Shown piece after piece: positions 6,074 to 11,958 of a stretch of 11,958 nucleotides of DNA. This DNA is from an uncultured Ruminococcus sp. Lineage in GTDB: Bacteria > Bacillota > Clostridia > Oscillospirales > CAG-272. The position numbers and the translations under genes are program-made. How positions within the stretch are numbered: position 1 is the first letter of the stretch; every line of letters starts with the position of its first letter. Under the pieces are notes generated by a model that had not been told where the DNA came from, searched no databases, and saw nothing but the letters and a program-made list of their open reading frames with translations. Where the stretch lies: the NCBI GenBank assembly GCA_902766115.1, contig CACXCL010000105.1, forward strand, positions 1 through 11,958, written 5' to 3'.

Positions 6074-7572
6074 AACTAAGGATTATCTCTCTTCTTTTCG
6101 CCCTGATAATGGTCGTCGGTGTGTTCGCCGGCTGTAACAAGTCGACCGGCAGACAGCGCGATGACAAGAGCGGAACAAACGACAAAGCGTATGACACGGA
6201 AGAGGACAGAGCGATCAAGGATTACGTCACTGACCTCGCCGAAGGAGCGAACTACGAAGGGCAGACCTTCACCTACCTCGGCGGTCAGCAGGAAAACTTC
6301 CCGACCAAAGAGGAAGAGACCGGCGATATCCGTTCGGACGCTCTGTTCAAGAGGCAGAGGGAGATCGAGGACACTTACGGGCTCTCTTTCGAAAACGTCT
6401 ATGACGAAGACGGAAGCGACTCCGTAAAGGACACCGTGATCAACGAGGTCATGGCGGGCGGCGACTCCTACGACCTGGTCAACGGCTACGTCAGATCCGT
6501 CGGCCGTCCGACGCTGAACGCAGGCGTGCTGATGGAGATGCAGGATCTGGATCACATCGATCTGGACCGGGAGTGGTGGAACCAGTCCATGTGGGACTGC
6601 TACTCCCTCAACGGCAGGCTGTTCTTCCTCCTGGGCCCCATCACCGTGCACAACTACCTTGACGCACATATCGTCATCTTCAACAAGGCCGTCACCGCCA
6701 TGTACGGCATCGAGGACGCGGATATGTACGACTCCGCCAGGGAAGGAACCTGGACCATCGACAAGATGTTCGCGTTCGCAAGCAAGGTCCCCGAGAACAA
6801 GTCCGGATCGGGAACGTACCGCTACGACAAACCCGGCGGACGGGCGTTCCTCTACGCCGCGGGATACACCATCACGAAGTTTGACGAAAACGGCGATCCT
6901 TACGTCGAAGAAAAGCTTCCGAGGGAGTACTCCGACCTGTCCGACAAGCTCGTCCCCGTGTTCACGGACCCCGCGCAGTCCATCTTCGTGAACGACAAGA
7001 AGAAGGAAACCTGGGACTCCAAGTACGGGATGGGTGAGGAAGAGATGTTCGACAACGACCGCGCTCTCTTCATGTTCCCCAACACGTCCGCGGTGGAATA
7101 CATGAGAAAATTTGACGTGGAGTTCGGCATCCTCCCGATGCCCAAGCTCAACGAGAGCCAGAAGAATTACTACTGCCTGTCCGAATCCTACGGCTCCGGA
7201 AGTACCGGCGCGGTCTACGTGCCGAAGACGGTCCGCGACCCCGAGATGACCGGCAGGATCACCGAGTCCATGGCTGCTCTCTCCCAGATATACGTGAAAG
7301 ACGCGTACTACGAGAAGCTGCTGAAGGGCCAGGGCATCTTCGACATGGAATCCTCCGATATGCTCGATATCATCTTCGCCAGCAAGGTCTACGACATGGC
7401 TGACCTCTACTGCGAAGGCAATATCGACAATCTCGGGCCGTTCATCGAAGCCATCGACAGGAACTTCATGTTCGACAACTCCAACTTCTCGTCCGATTAC
7501 TATGCCAACGCCCGTATCGCAAACCTGAACATCAAGCTTTTGCTGAAGATGCTTGAAAACTCCAGCAAGTAA
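6070..7572 (+). CDS. extracellular solute-binding lipoprotein, copy 2
   Basis: A 500-residue paralogue of the preceding gene, aligned nearly end to end. The signal peptide ends in VFAG-Cys22 (lipobox). The mature N-terminal linker (about 23-45) is polar and unlike that of copy 1, while the binding domain keeps the same blocks: FPTKEEETGDIRSDALFKRQ, EVMAGGDSYDLVNGY, REWWNQSMWD, FFLLGP and YVKDAYYEKLLKGQGIFD. Substitutions cluster around residues 190-200 (ITVHNYLDAH in place of INVCHYSDSH), 225-265 and 300-325. Part of this may line the ligand site, giving related but different sugars. The start at 6070 has AAAGGA upstream. It has its own promoter, and a strong terminator follows at 7589-7625. 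No permease genes are adjacent. Family assignment is firm; transport partner and ligand are unknown. Confidence 0.85.
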   Translation: MKLRIISLLFALIMVVGVFAGCNKSTGRQRDDKSGTNDKAYDTEEDRAIKDYVTDLAEGANYEGQTFTYLGGQQENFPTKEEETGDIRSDALFKRQREIEDTYGLSFENVYDEDGSDSVKDTVINEVMAGGDSYDLVNGYVRSVGRPTLNAGVLMEMQDLDHIDLDREWWNQSMWDCYSLNGRLFFLLGPITVHNYLDAHIVIFNKAVTAMYGIEDADMYDSAREGTWTIDKMFAFASKVPENKSGSGTYRYDKPGGRAFLYAAGYTITKFDENGDPYVEEKLPREYSDLSDKLVPVFTDPAQSIFVNDKKKETWDSKYGMGEEEMFDNDRALFMFPNTSAVEYMRKFDVEFGILPMPKLNESQKNYYCLSESYGSGSTGAVYVPKTVRDPEMTGRITESMAALSQIYVKDAYYEKLLKGQGIFDMESSDMLDIIFASKVYDMADLYCEGNIDNLGPFIEAIDRNFMFDNSNFSSDYYANARIANLNIKLLLKMLENSSK

Positions 7573-7588
7573 TTCCGGGTAAAACAGC

Positions 7589-7625
7589 TCGCCCGGCGGA
7601 AAATATTCCGCCGGGCGATTTTTTT
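7589..7625 (+). terminator. intrinsic terminator after the solute-binding pair
   Basis: TCGCCCGGCGGAA (7589-7601) pairs perfectly with TTCCGCCGGGCGA (7606-7618) around AATA, followed by seven T (7619-7625). On the minus strand only a weaker T-run (TTTT at 7584-7581) follows the stem, so it may also partly stop transcription arriving from the convergent rhamnosidase gene. Confidence 0.95.
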
Positions 7626-7676
7626 GCCGTTTTCGGTTCTGCGACTGTCTGATCCCGCTGTTCCGGTCCCCGATCT

Positions 7677-10004
7677 TTATGATCTGTTCCTCCCGAACGC
7701 GTCGTAGACGTTTGCGCCCGGCGTGAGAGGATACGACGCGCATCCGTCGAACGCCGTCCCCATGGGCGGGAACACCTCGCCGTAGAGTCCGTCCGCGGAG
7801 ACGACGGTCATCCTCACGTGACCATCCTCGCCGGGGATCCGGTCGAGCCGCACCCTGACCTCGCCGCCGGGAGCCCGGTAAGACGCCTCAGCGAAGTCGA
7901 GAGTCGACGGGAACGCCGGAAGAATGTCGATGTTGTTGTATCCGTCGGCGGGGGTCGTCGGCTTCCCTCCGTCGATGACGCGGCGCAGATCGCGCTCCGC
8001 ACGGCGGTTGACCCGGATCCCGCAGACGCAGGAGATGAACCAGGCGGAAATGTCGCCGAGGAACTGGTGATTGCGGGAGTTGATCCGTTCCGTCTCGGAG
8101 CCGAAGTCCTCCGCCAGAGTGGTGTCGCCGCGCTTCACCATGTTGCCGTAGGACGGCGCCTCCGGCCTGGTGATCATTTTATACGCAAGATCCGCGTGAC
8201 CGTAGTCAGAGAGGACCCGGAACAGCACCCGGACGCCCAGGACGCCCGAGTCAAGGAATTCCCCGTCGCGCTCGATGATCCGAACCAGGTTTTCCACGGC
8301 GTCGGGTTTCTCCTCCTCCGAGAACATATTGTAGTAGATCGCCATGGCCTGGGAGGTCTGGCACTCCCCCGCGGCGAGGCGTTTTTCGTGATCTATCAGA
8401 TTGTCCCGCACCGCGCGGCGGAATCCCCGCGCCGCGGCGAGGCAGAATTCCGCCATCTCCGGCTTGCCCAGGACCCGGTAGAGGGTCGCTCCCTTGACGC
8501 AGATATCGTAGCACATGATCGTGTCCGTCAGCGCCACCGGCGCTTTTATGTTCTCGTGGGGCGCCACCCAGTCGCCGAGACCGATGTGTACGAGTCCCGA
8601 CCCGTCGCGCCTGCCCAGGACGTAGGGAATGTATCTGAACACGGCGCACGACACGGCTTCCGCCGCCCGGACGTCGCCGCGGAGCTCCCACAGCCTGTAG
8701 GGGACCTCCGTCAGCACCTGATCCCAGCCGGGACCGTTCCAGCTGTCAAAGCCCCAGTCCGAGGCGGAAGGCACGCAGCCGGGCATGGCGCCCTCTTCGT
8801 TCTGCGCCAGCGCCACGTTGTTCATCCATTCGGTCAGCACGTCGTCCGCGTCGAGATTCATGAGCATATGGACGGCGGACACCGCCGCGTCGGCGGTCCA
8901 TCCGTGCTTTTCCCGGTGCGGGCAGTCCGTGGGGATGTTGAAAACGTTGGAGAGCGTTGCCTCTCTCGTTATCCTCTGCAGCTCGTTCAGCACCGGATCG
9001 GATGAGGTGAACGTGCCGCGTTCCTCCATCACCGTGCTCATCTGCTCGAAGGTGAGGAGGTCGCGCGTCGCCTCGTCGTCGCCGATCCCGGTGATCCTGA
9101 CGTACCTTGCTCCCTCGTAGGTAAAGGAGGGGCGGTATTCCGCCGCTTTGCCGGAGCAGGTGTATTCCACGGTCTGGTGGGTGTACCTGACGCCGAGGGA
9201 TTTGTTGAGTATCTTAAGCGGGAAGGTGAACAGCCTGCCGTCCTTCAGCACCTCGGCGAACTCCAGTACCAGGGTCCGTCCCGCCTCAAAGTCGGGGCGC
9301 AGGCAGACCAGCCCCGCGCCGTTCTGTCCGAAATCGTAGATGAAGCCGTCGCCGTCTTTTGTGACGGACACGGGGGAGAGGACGCGTCTTACTTTTATGG
9401 GCGGAGCTTTGCAGATCCGGTGATCGCCCCGGGGCATCTCACTCCGGAGAGCGGCGGTCCAGCCGCTGTCGTCAAATCCGGGGAGGGTCCAGCCCTCAGT
9501 CTCCGCCTCCAGCCGCGCGTCGTAGATCTCGCCGATCCGCAGATCGTTGTACAGTATCGGAGAGGTGTGGACCTTCACGCTGCCGTCCGCCTCTATCTTC
9601 TCTTCCGCTCCGTCCTCGTAGCGGAGATCGAGGACGAAAGCGGCGCAGGGCTCCCCGACGAACCGGGACTGTGCCAGAGGCACGGAGCCCAGGGGGTTGC
9701 GGGTGCCGTTGCCCAGGATAAAGCCGATGACGTTTTCTCCTTCGCGGAGCAGCTCCGTGAGGTCGTACCGGTCGAAGTAGACGATATGGTCCACGTTGGA
9801 GGTGTAGGGCGCCAGGAGCCCCTTGGTGATCTCCCGTCCGTTGACGAAAAGCCGGTAGAACCCGAGACCTGTGAAGGTGATCTTCGAGTCGACGGGCTTT
9901 TTGTCGAGGCGGAGTCTCCGTCTCATGAGCGGCGCGGGAAAGTACTCGGTAAAGGTGCTGACCCCGAACCCCGCGCGGACGAAATTTCTCGTAATGATTG
10001 CCAT
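7677..10004 (-). CDS. alpha-L-rhamnosidase, family GH78
   Basis: A 775-residue enzyme expected to remove terminal alpha-L-rhamnose from glycosides or pectic/plant oligosaccharides by an inverting mechanism. N-terminal beta-sandwich domains cover about 1-320: YRLFVNGREITKGLLAPY (50-67), typical of the rhamnosidase N domain, then YDFGQNGAGLV (223-233) and RPSFTYEGARYVRI (291-304). The (alpha/alpha)6 catalytic domain follows. It carries PTDCPHREKHGWTADA (358-373), whose Asp360, Glu365 and Asp372 have the spacing of the acidic triad of Bacillus RhaB, and GDTTLAEDF (626-634), where Glu632 fits the GATTxWE catalytic base position. A C-terminal beta domain ends the protein. No signal peptide is present, so it is cytoplasmic and acts on imported oligosaccharides. 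The start at 10004 is chosen because GGAGG (10014-10010) precedes it; an ATG 13 codons upstream (10043) lacks a ribosome binding site and overlaps the -10 box. Confidence 0.93.
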   Translation of the reverse strand: MAIITRNFVRAGFGVSTFTEYFPAPLMRRRLRLDKKPVDSKITFTGLGFYRLFVNGREITKGLLAPYTSNVDHIVYFDRYDLTELLREGENVIGFILGNGTRNPLGSVPLAQSRFVGEPCAAFVLDLRYEDGAEEKIEADGSVKVHTSPILYNDLRIGEIYDARLEAETEGWTLPGFDDSGWTAALRSEMPRGDHRICKAPPIKVRRVLSPVSVTKDGDGFIYDFGQNGAGLVCLRPDFEAGRTLVLEFAEVLKDGRLFTFPLKILNKSLGVRYTHQTVEYTCSGKAAEYRPSFTYEGARYVRITGIGDDEATRDLLTFEQMSTVMEERGTFTSSDPVLNELQRITREATLSNVFNIPTDCPHREKHGWTADAAVSAVHMLMNLDADDVLTEWMNNVALAQNEEGAMPGCVPSASDWGFDSWNGPGWDQVLTEVPYRLWELRGDVRAAEAVSCAVFRYIPYVLGRRDGSGLVHIGLGDWVAPHENIKAPVALTDTIMCYDICVKGATLYRVLGKPEMAEFCLAAARGFRRAVRDNLIDHEKRLAAGECQTSQAMAIYYNMFSEEEKPDAVENLVRIIERDGEFLDSGVLGVRVLFRVLSDYGHADLAYKMITRPEAPSYGNMVKRGDTTLAEDFGSETERINSRNHQFLGDISAWFISCVCGIRVNRRAERDLRRVIDGGKPTTPADGYNNIDILPAFPSTLDFAEASYRAPGGEVRVRLDRIPGEDGHVRMTVVSADGLYGEVFPPMGTAFDGCASYPLTPGANVYDAFGRNRS

Positions 10005-10041
10005 ATGCCCCTCCGATATGCGGATGATTTGTTTTCTCCCC

Positions 10042-10076
10042 ATTATATTACCATATTCCGAGCCGTTTGTGAACGG
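10042..10076 (-). promoter_or_regulatory. promoter and inverted repeat upstream of the rhamnosidase
   Basis: On the minus strand TTCACA (10073-10068), 17 bases, TAATAT (10050-10045), overlapping an alternative TATAAT at 10047-10042. The -35 box is the centre of an inverted repeat CCGTT-TGTG-AACGG (10063-10076), which is a plausible operator because a bound protein would cover the box. Confidence 0.6.
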
Positions 10077-10097
10077 AAATCGCGAAATTTTTTAACC

Positions 10098-10126
10098 TTG
10101 ACACGCCGCGCGCCTTTTGCTATAAT
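10098..10126 (+). promoter_or_regulatory. perfect-consensus sigma-A promoter of the TIM-barrel gene
   Basis: TTGACA (10098-10103), exactly 17 bases, TATAAT (10121-10126), preceded by TGC for an extended -10. Both hexamers are perfect, and the -35 box is 24 bases from that of the divergent rhamnosidase promoter. Confidence 0.92.
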
Positions 10127-10140
10127 ATTCCACGGAGATC

Positions 10141-10161
10141 ACGGCCGGCGCAAGAGGCCGT
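10141..10161 (+). promoter_or_regulatory. 5' leader hairpin
   Basis: ACGGCC (10141-10146) pairs with GGCCGT (10156-10161) around nine bases, about eight bases after the predicted transcription start and just before the AAAGGAG ribosome binding site (10170-10176). It could protect the 5' end of the mRNA from decay; no known riboswitch fold is recognised. Confidence 0.45.
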
Positions 10162-10183
10162 AAAAAGCAAAAGGAGATATATC

Positions 10184-11476
10184 ATGGCAGTATACGCAGG
10201 CAACGATCAGAACGAGATCCCGAGGATCAGTCCGGACTACGTCCCGCCGCAGAGCGCGGGCGAGAAATTCCCCATTTCTTTCTGGAACTACAGATATGTG
10301 GGCGAGGGCATGACCCCCGACGAGGTTTTCACATGGGCGGAGCTGGGGCTCACGGTGTCCATGGCGCCGAAAGTCAAGTGGAACAACGAGGAAATGAAAA
10401 AGGAGCTCCACCTGTATCTTGACAACGCCGTGAAGGCGGGCATCAAGCTCATCATCTGGGTGGAGGGGCTCGAATACAACAACCTGAGGCATATGACCGA
10501 GGAGGAATACAGAAAATTCTTCACCGAGGTCCACGAGGAATTCCGTCATCCCGCCACCTACGGCTTCTACGTCGGCGACGAGCCCGGCGGCGTGGAGAAT
10601 TTCCGGGCGAGCTGGAACGCCATCCGCATCCAGCGCGAGGTGGCGCCGGAGCTCAATCCATACCTGAACCTACACACCTGCATGGACGACGTCGATCCCT
10701 CCGAGTTCGACGGACGGACGTTCCGGGAGTGGCTCCGGGACCTCTCCGAGGCGACGGGATTCAAGATCTTCAGTTACGGTCACTACGACCAGGTGTGGAA
10801 CGACGACGGCATCGAGTCGTATTACAGAAACATCAAAGCCCTCCGCGAGGCGTCCGACGCCGCCGGGGTCGATATGTGGTGCTGTGTGCTCTCCAGCTCC
10901 CACTACATGTTCAGGATCCCCACGGAGTATGAATTCACCTGGCAGATCACCATGTCCGCCGCTCTTGGCGCCCGGGGTATCATCTGGTTCCGTCTGTACG
11001 ACAGGCCCCACGGTCCGAACAACCACGGCTCCCCCATCGACGAGTACGGCTTCAAGACGTCCACGTATCTGCCGATGCTCCACGCCAACCGCCGCTTCGC
11101 CGACCAGTACGGCGAGCTGATGATGCGCCTGAAGTTCAGGGAGGCGTTCTTCACCCACGCGAATCACGGCGGATTCAAGACGCTGCCCGTGGGCTACCAT
11201 CCGGTGCTCACCACCGTCCGCTCCACCGAGGAGACGCTGGTGTCGTTCTTCACCGACGCCGACGGAGAGGAGTATGTAGTCTTCGTGAACGCCGATATGA
11301 AGACGCCCGGCGTGGTCCGGCCCGAGTTCGACAGATCGAAATACGTGCTCAACGAAATGATGTTCAACGGAGCCACCGCCGTGCCCTACAGCGGCGGTAC
11401 TTCCGAGGAGCACTGGGACGGCATCTGGCTCTATCCGGGACAGATGGCAGTGTACAGGATCGATACCAGAGCGTGA
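10184..11476 (+). CDS. putative TIM-barrel glycoside hydrolase
   Basis: A 430-residue protein without signal peptide. The fold looks like a (beta/alpha)8 barrel of the GH-A-like type, seen in several poorly characterised glycoside hydrolase families. The strands include FPISFWNYR (29-37), LTVSMAPK (57-64) and IKLIIWVEG (87-95). The motif YGFYVGDEPGG (126-136) carries Glu133 in the DEP signature common to these families, a likely acid/base. The later segment IPTEYEFTWQITMSAALGAR (245-264) then GIIWFRLYD (265-273) is also typical, with Glu248 or Glu250 as other acidic candidates. About 340-430 form a beta-rich C-terminal region (VSFFTDADGEEYVVFVNAD) like the accessory sandwich of such enzymes. 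The start is supported by AAAGGAG seven bases upstream. It is monocistronic, divergent from the rhamnosidase and followed by hairpins and a terminator. The role in glycan breakdown is inferred; no substrate or exact family can be named. Confidence 0.65.
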   Translation: MAVYAGNDQNEIPRISPDYVPPQSAGEKFPISFWNYRYVGEGMTPDEVFTWAELGLTVSMAPKVKWNNEEMKKELHLYLDNAVKAGIKLIIWVEGLEYNNLRHMTEEEYRKFFTEVHEEFRHPATYGFYVGDEPGGVENFRASWNAIRIQREVAPELNPYLNLHTCMDDVDPSEFDGRTFREWLRDLSEATGFKIFSYGHYDQVWNDDGIESYYRNIKALREASDAAGVDMWCCVLSSSHYMFRIPTEYEFTWQITMSAALGARGIIWFRLYDRPHGPNNHGSPIDEYGFKTSTYLPMLHANRRFADQYGELMMRLKFREAFFTHANHGGFKTLPVGYHPVLTTVRSTEETLVSFFTDADGEEYVVFVNADMKTPGVVRPEFDRSKYVLNEMMFNGATAVPYSGGTSEEHWDGIWLYPGQMAVYRIDTRA

Positions 11477-11485
11477 ATATTGACA

Positions 11486-11520
11486 TGCGCATCCGGAAGC
11501 GTCTGCTTTTCGGATGCGCA
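11486..11520. other. long hairpin directly after the TIM-barrel gene
   Basis: TGCGCATCCG (11486-11495) pairs perfectly with CGGATGCGCA (11511-11520), and the stem can continue inward (GAAGC with GCTTTTC, one bulged T). It starts 9 bases after the stop codon and has no T-run, so it looks more like an mRNA 3'-end stabiliser than a terminator. Confidence 0.6.
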
Positions 11521-11540
11521 GATCGCCTCAAATCTTCCAA

Positions 11541-11571
11541 AACAGCCGCGGAAAATCCCGCGGCTGTTTTT
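11541..11571. terminator. intrinsic terminator of the TIM-barrel gene
   Basis: AACAGCCGCGG (11541-11551) pairs perfectly with CCGCGGCTGTT (11558-11568) around AAAATC, and T residues run 11567-11571. Confidence 0.9.
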
Positions 11572-11577
11572 ATGCCG

Positions 11578-11678
11578 CGCAGCTGCGAATCATGACCTCC
11601 GCGAAAGCGGGGGTCAATTCATGCGCCGGATGGCGCAATTCATGGCGAAGCCAATTCACGCCGCAGACGGCAATTCAT
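11578..11678. repeat. modular hairpin array with AATTCAT linkers
   Basis: A palindrome CGCAGCTGCG (11578-11587) is followed by AATCAT and then by four hairpins. These are GACCTCCGC-GAAA-GCGGGGGTC (11594-11615), GCGCC-GGAT-GGCGC (11623-11636), GGC-GAA-GCC (11644-11652) and GCCG-CAGA-CGGC (11660-11671). The linkers are AATTCAT at 11616-11622, 11637-11643 and 11672-11678, and AATTCAC at 11653-11659. The hairpins differ in sequence while the linker is constant, as in the array at 2985-3113. No convincing gene overlaps it. Confidence 0.8.
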
Positions 11679-11734
11679 TTTTTACTAAAGATATAGGTAA
11701 AACAAGCGTCAGAGGCAGGCACTTTGAAGGTTTC

Positions 11735-11748
11735 CCCTCCGTGGAGGG
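11735..11748. repeat. short CCCTC/GAGGG hairpin near a GCC-rich stretch
   Basis: CCCTC (11735-11739), CGTG loop, GAGGG (11744-11748), next to a GCC-rich tract (11752-11771). It may be the remnant of another intergenic repeat type; nothing coding is seen. Confidence 0.35.
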
Positions 11749-11796
11749 AGAGCCCGCCGCCGCGCCGCCGTCGACAGTAGTATTAACTTTGGAAAT

Positions 11797-11819
11797 AACG
11801 GCGTTTACCGCCGTTTTTT
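11797..11819 (+). terminator. intrinsic terminator in gene-free DNA
   Basis: AACGGCG (11797-11803) pairs with CGCCGTT (11809-11815) around TTTAC, followed by a T-run to 11819. It stands 226 bases beyond the terminator of the preceding gene, with no gene between, so it may be a back-up or end an unseen transcript. Confidence 0.75.
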
Positions 11820-11958
11820 GGCAGACAGGAGGACACCGCGGGTTTTAAGGACGGAGATTTGTTAGTAAAATATGCTAATATTGTATCTCAAAACCATTAG
11901 TCTCATCATCTCCAAAACCCCGATGCACTCTTTCTCTTCTAGAAGAGAAAGCCTGCAC
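11820..11958. other. AT-richer gene-free right edge with a 22-base palindrome
   Basis: No gene or promoter is convincing here. Around 11855-11900 the DNA becomes AT-rich. At 11930-11951 a perfect palindrome consists of CTTTCTCTTCT joined directly to AGAAGAGAAAG, and TGCA boxes at 11924-11927 and 11954-11957 extend the symmetry. The segment TCTCAAAACC (11886-11895) recurs in similar form at 11909-11919. The window ends 7 bases after the palindrome. Confidence 0.6.

Noticed and set aside
6076..7743. 555-codon minus-strand open frame
   Set aside because: It is antisense to the second solute-binding gene, lacks recognisable domains and crosses the terminator at 7589-7625.
11480..11848. 122-codon plus-strand open frame
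   Set aside because: It runs through two hairpins, a terminator and the AATTCAT array, has no good ribosome binding site and resembles no protein I know.
11860..11901. short peptide frame starting with TTG in the AT-rich edge
   Set aside because: Only 13 codons, a rare start codon and no conserved feature; not distinguishable from chance.

Overview
The window reads as chromosomal DNA of a moderately GC-rich, low-GC-phylum-type (Firmicutes/Clostridia, Oscillospirales- or Christensenellales-like) anaerobe, probably an uncultured gut or rumen bacterium. This is inferred from an S-layer-homology (SLH) protein, a CotH-family lipoprotein, lipobox solute-binding lipoproteins, strong AGGAGG-type ribosome binding sites and textbook sigma-A promoters with 17-base spacers. 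No rRNA, tRNA, CRISPR or transposase gene was seen.

Layout: (1) 1-267 minus, the 5' part of a secreted SLH-domain protein running off the left edge. (2) 444-2973 plus, a three-gene operon: a C39-like cysteine-peptidase-type protein, a YgjV-family membrane protein, and a CotH-kinase-family lipoprotein that overlaps the YgjV gene by ATGA. (3) 2974-3249, an array of small hairpins with a repeated ATATCGC linker, then a bidirectional terminator. (4) 3250-4347 minus, a CX5R tyrosine/lipid-type phosphatase with an N-terminal beta-sandwich-like region. (5) 4492-7572 plus, two tandem, closely similar sugar-binding-type lipoproteins, each with its own consensus promoter, closed by a strong terminator. 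(6) 7677-10004 minus, a cytoplasmic GH78 alpha-L-rhamnosidase. (7) 10184-11476 plus, a putative TIM-barrel glycoside hydrolase, divergent from the rhamnosidase and driven by a perfect-consensus promoter. (8) 11477-11958, gene-free DNA with hairpins, two terminators, a second hairpin array with a different linker (AATTCAT), and a 22-base perfect palindrome at the right edge.

The right two thirds looks like a dispersed carbohydrate-use locus: extracellular lipoproteins capture a glycan, and two cytoplasmic glycosidases (one rhamnose-specific) act on imported oligosaccharides. No ABC permease is present, so the binding proteins must use permeases encoded elsewhere or do another job. The most unusual items are the two modular hairpin arrays. 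They share an architecture (short GNA- or GNRA-type hairpins strung on an exactly repeated heptamer) but use different heptamers, and both contain the GCGAAGC core. They may represent a poorly described intergenic repeat family.
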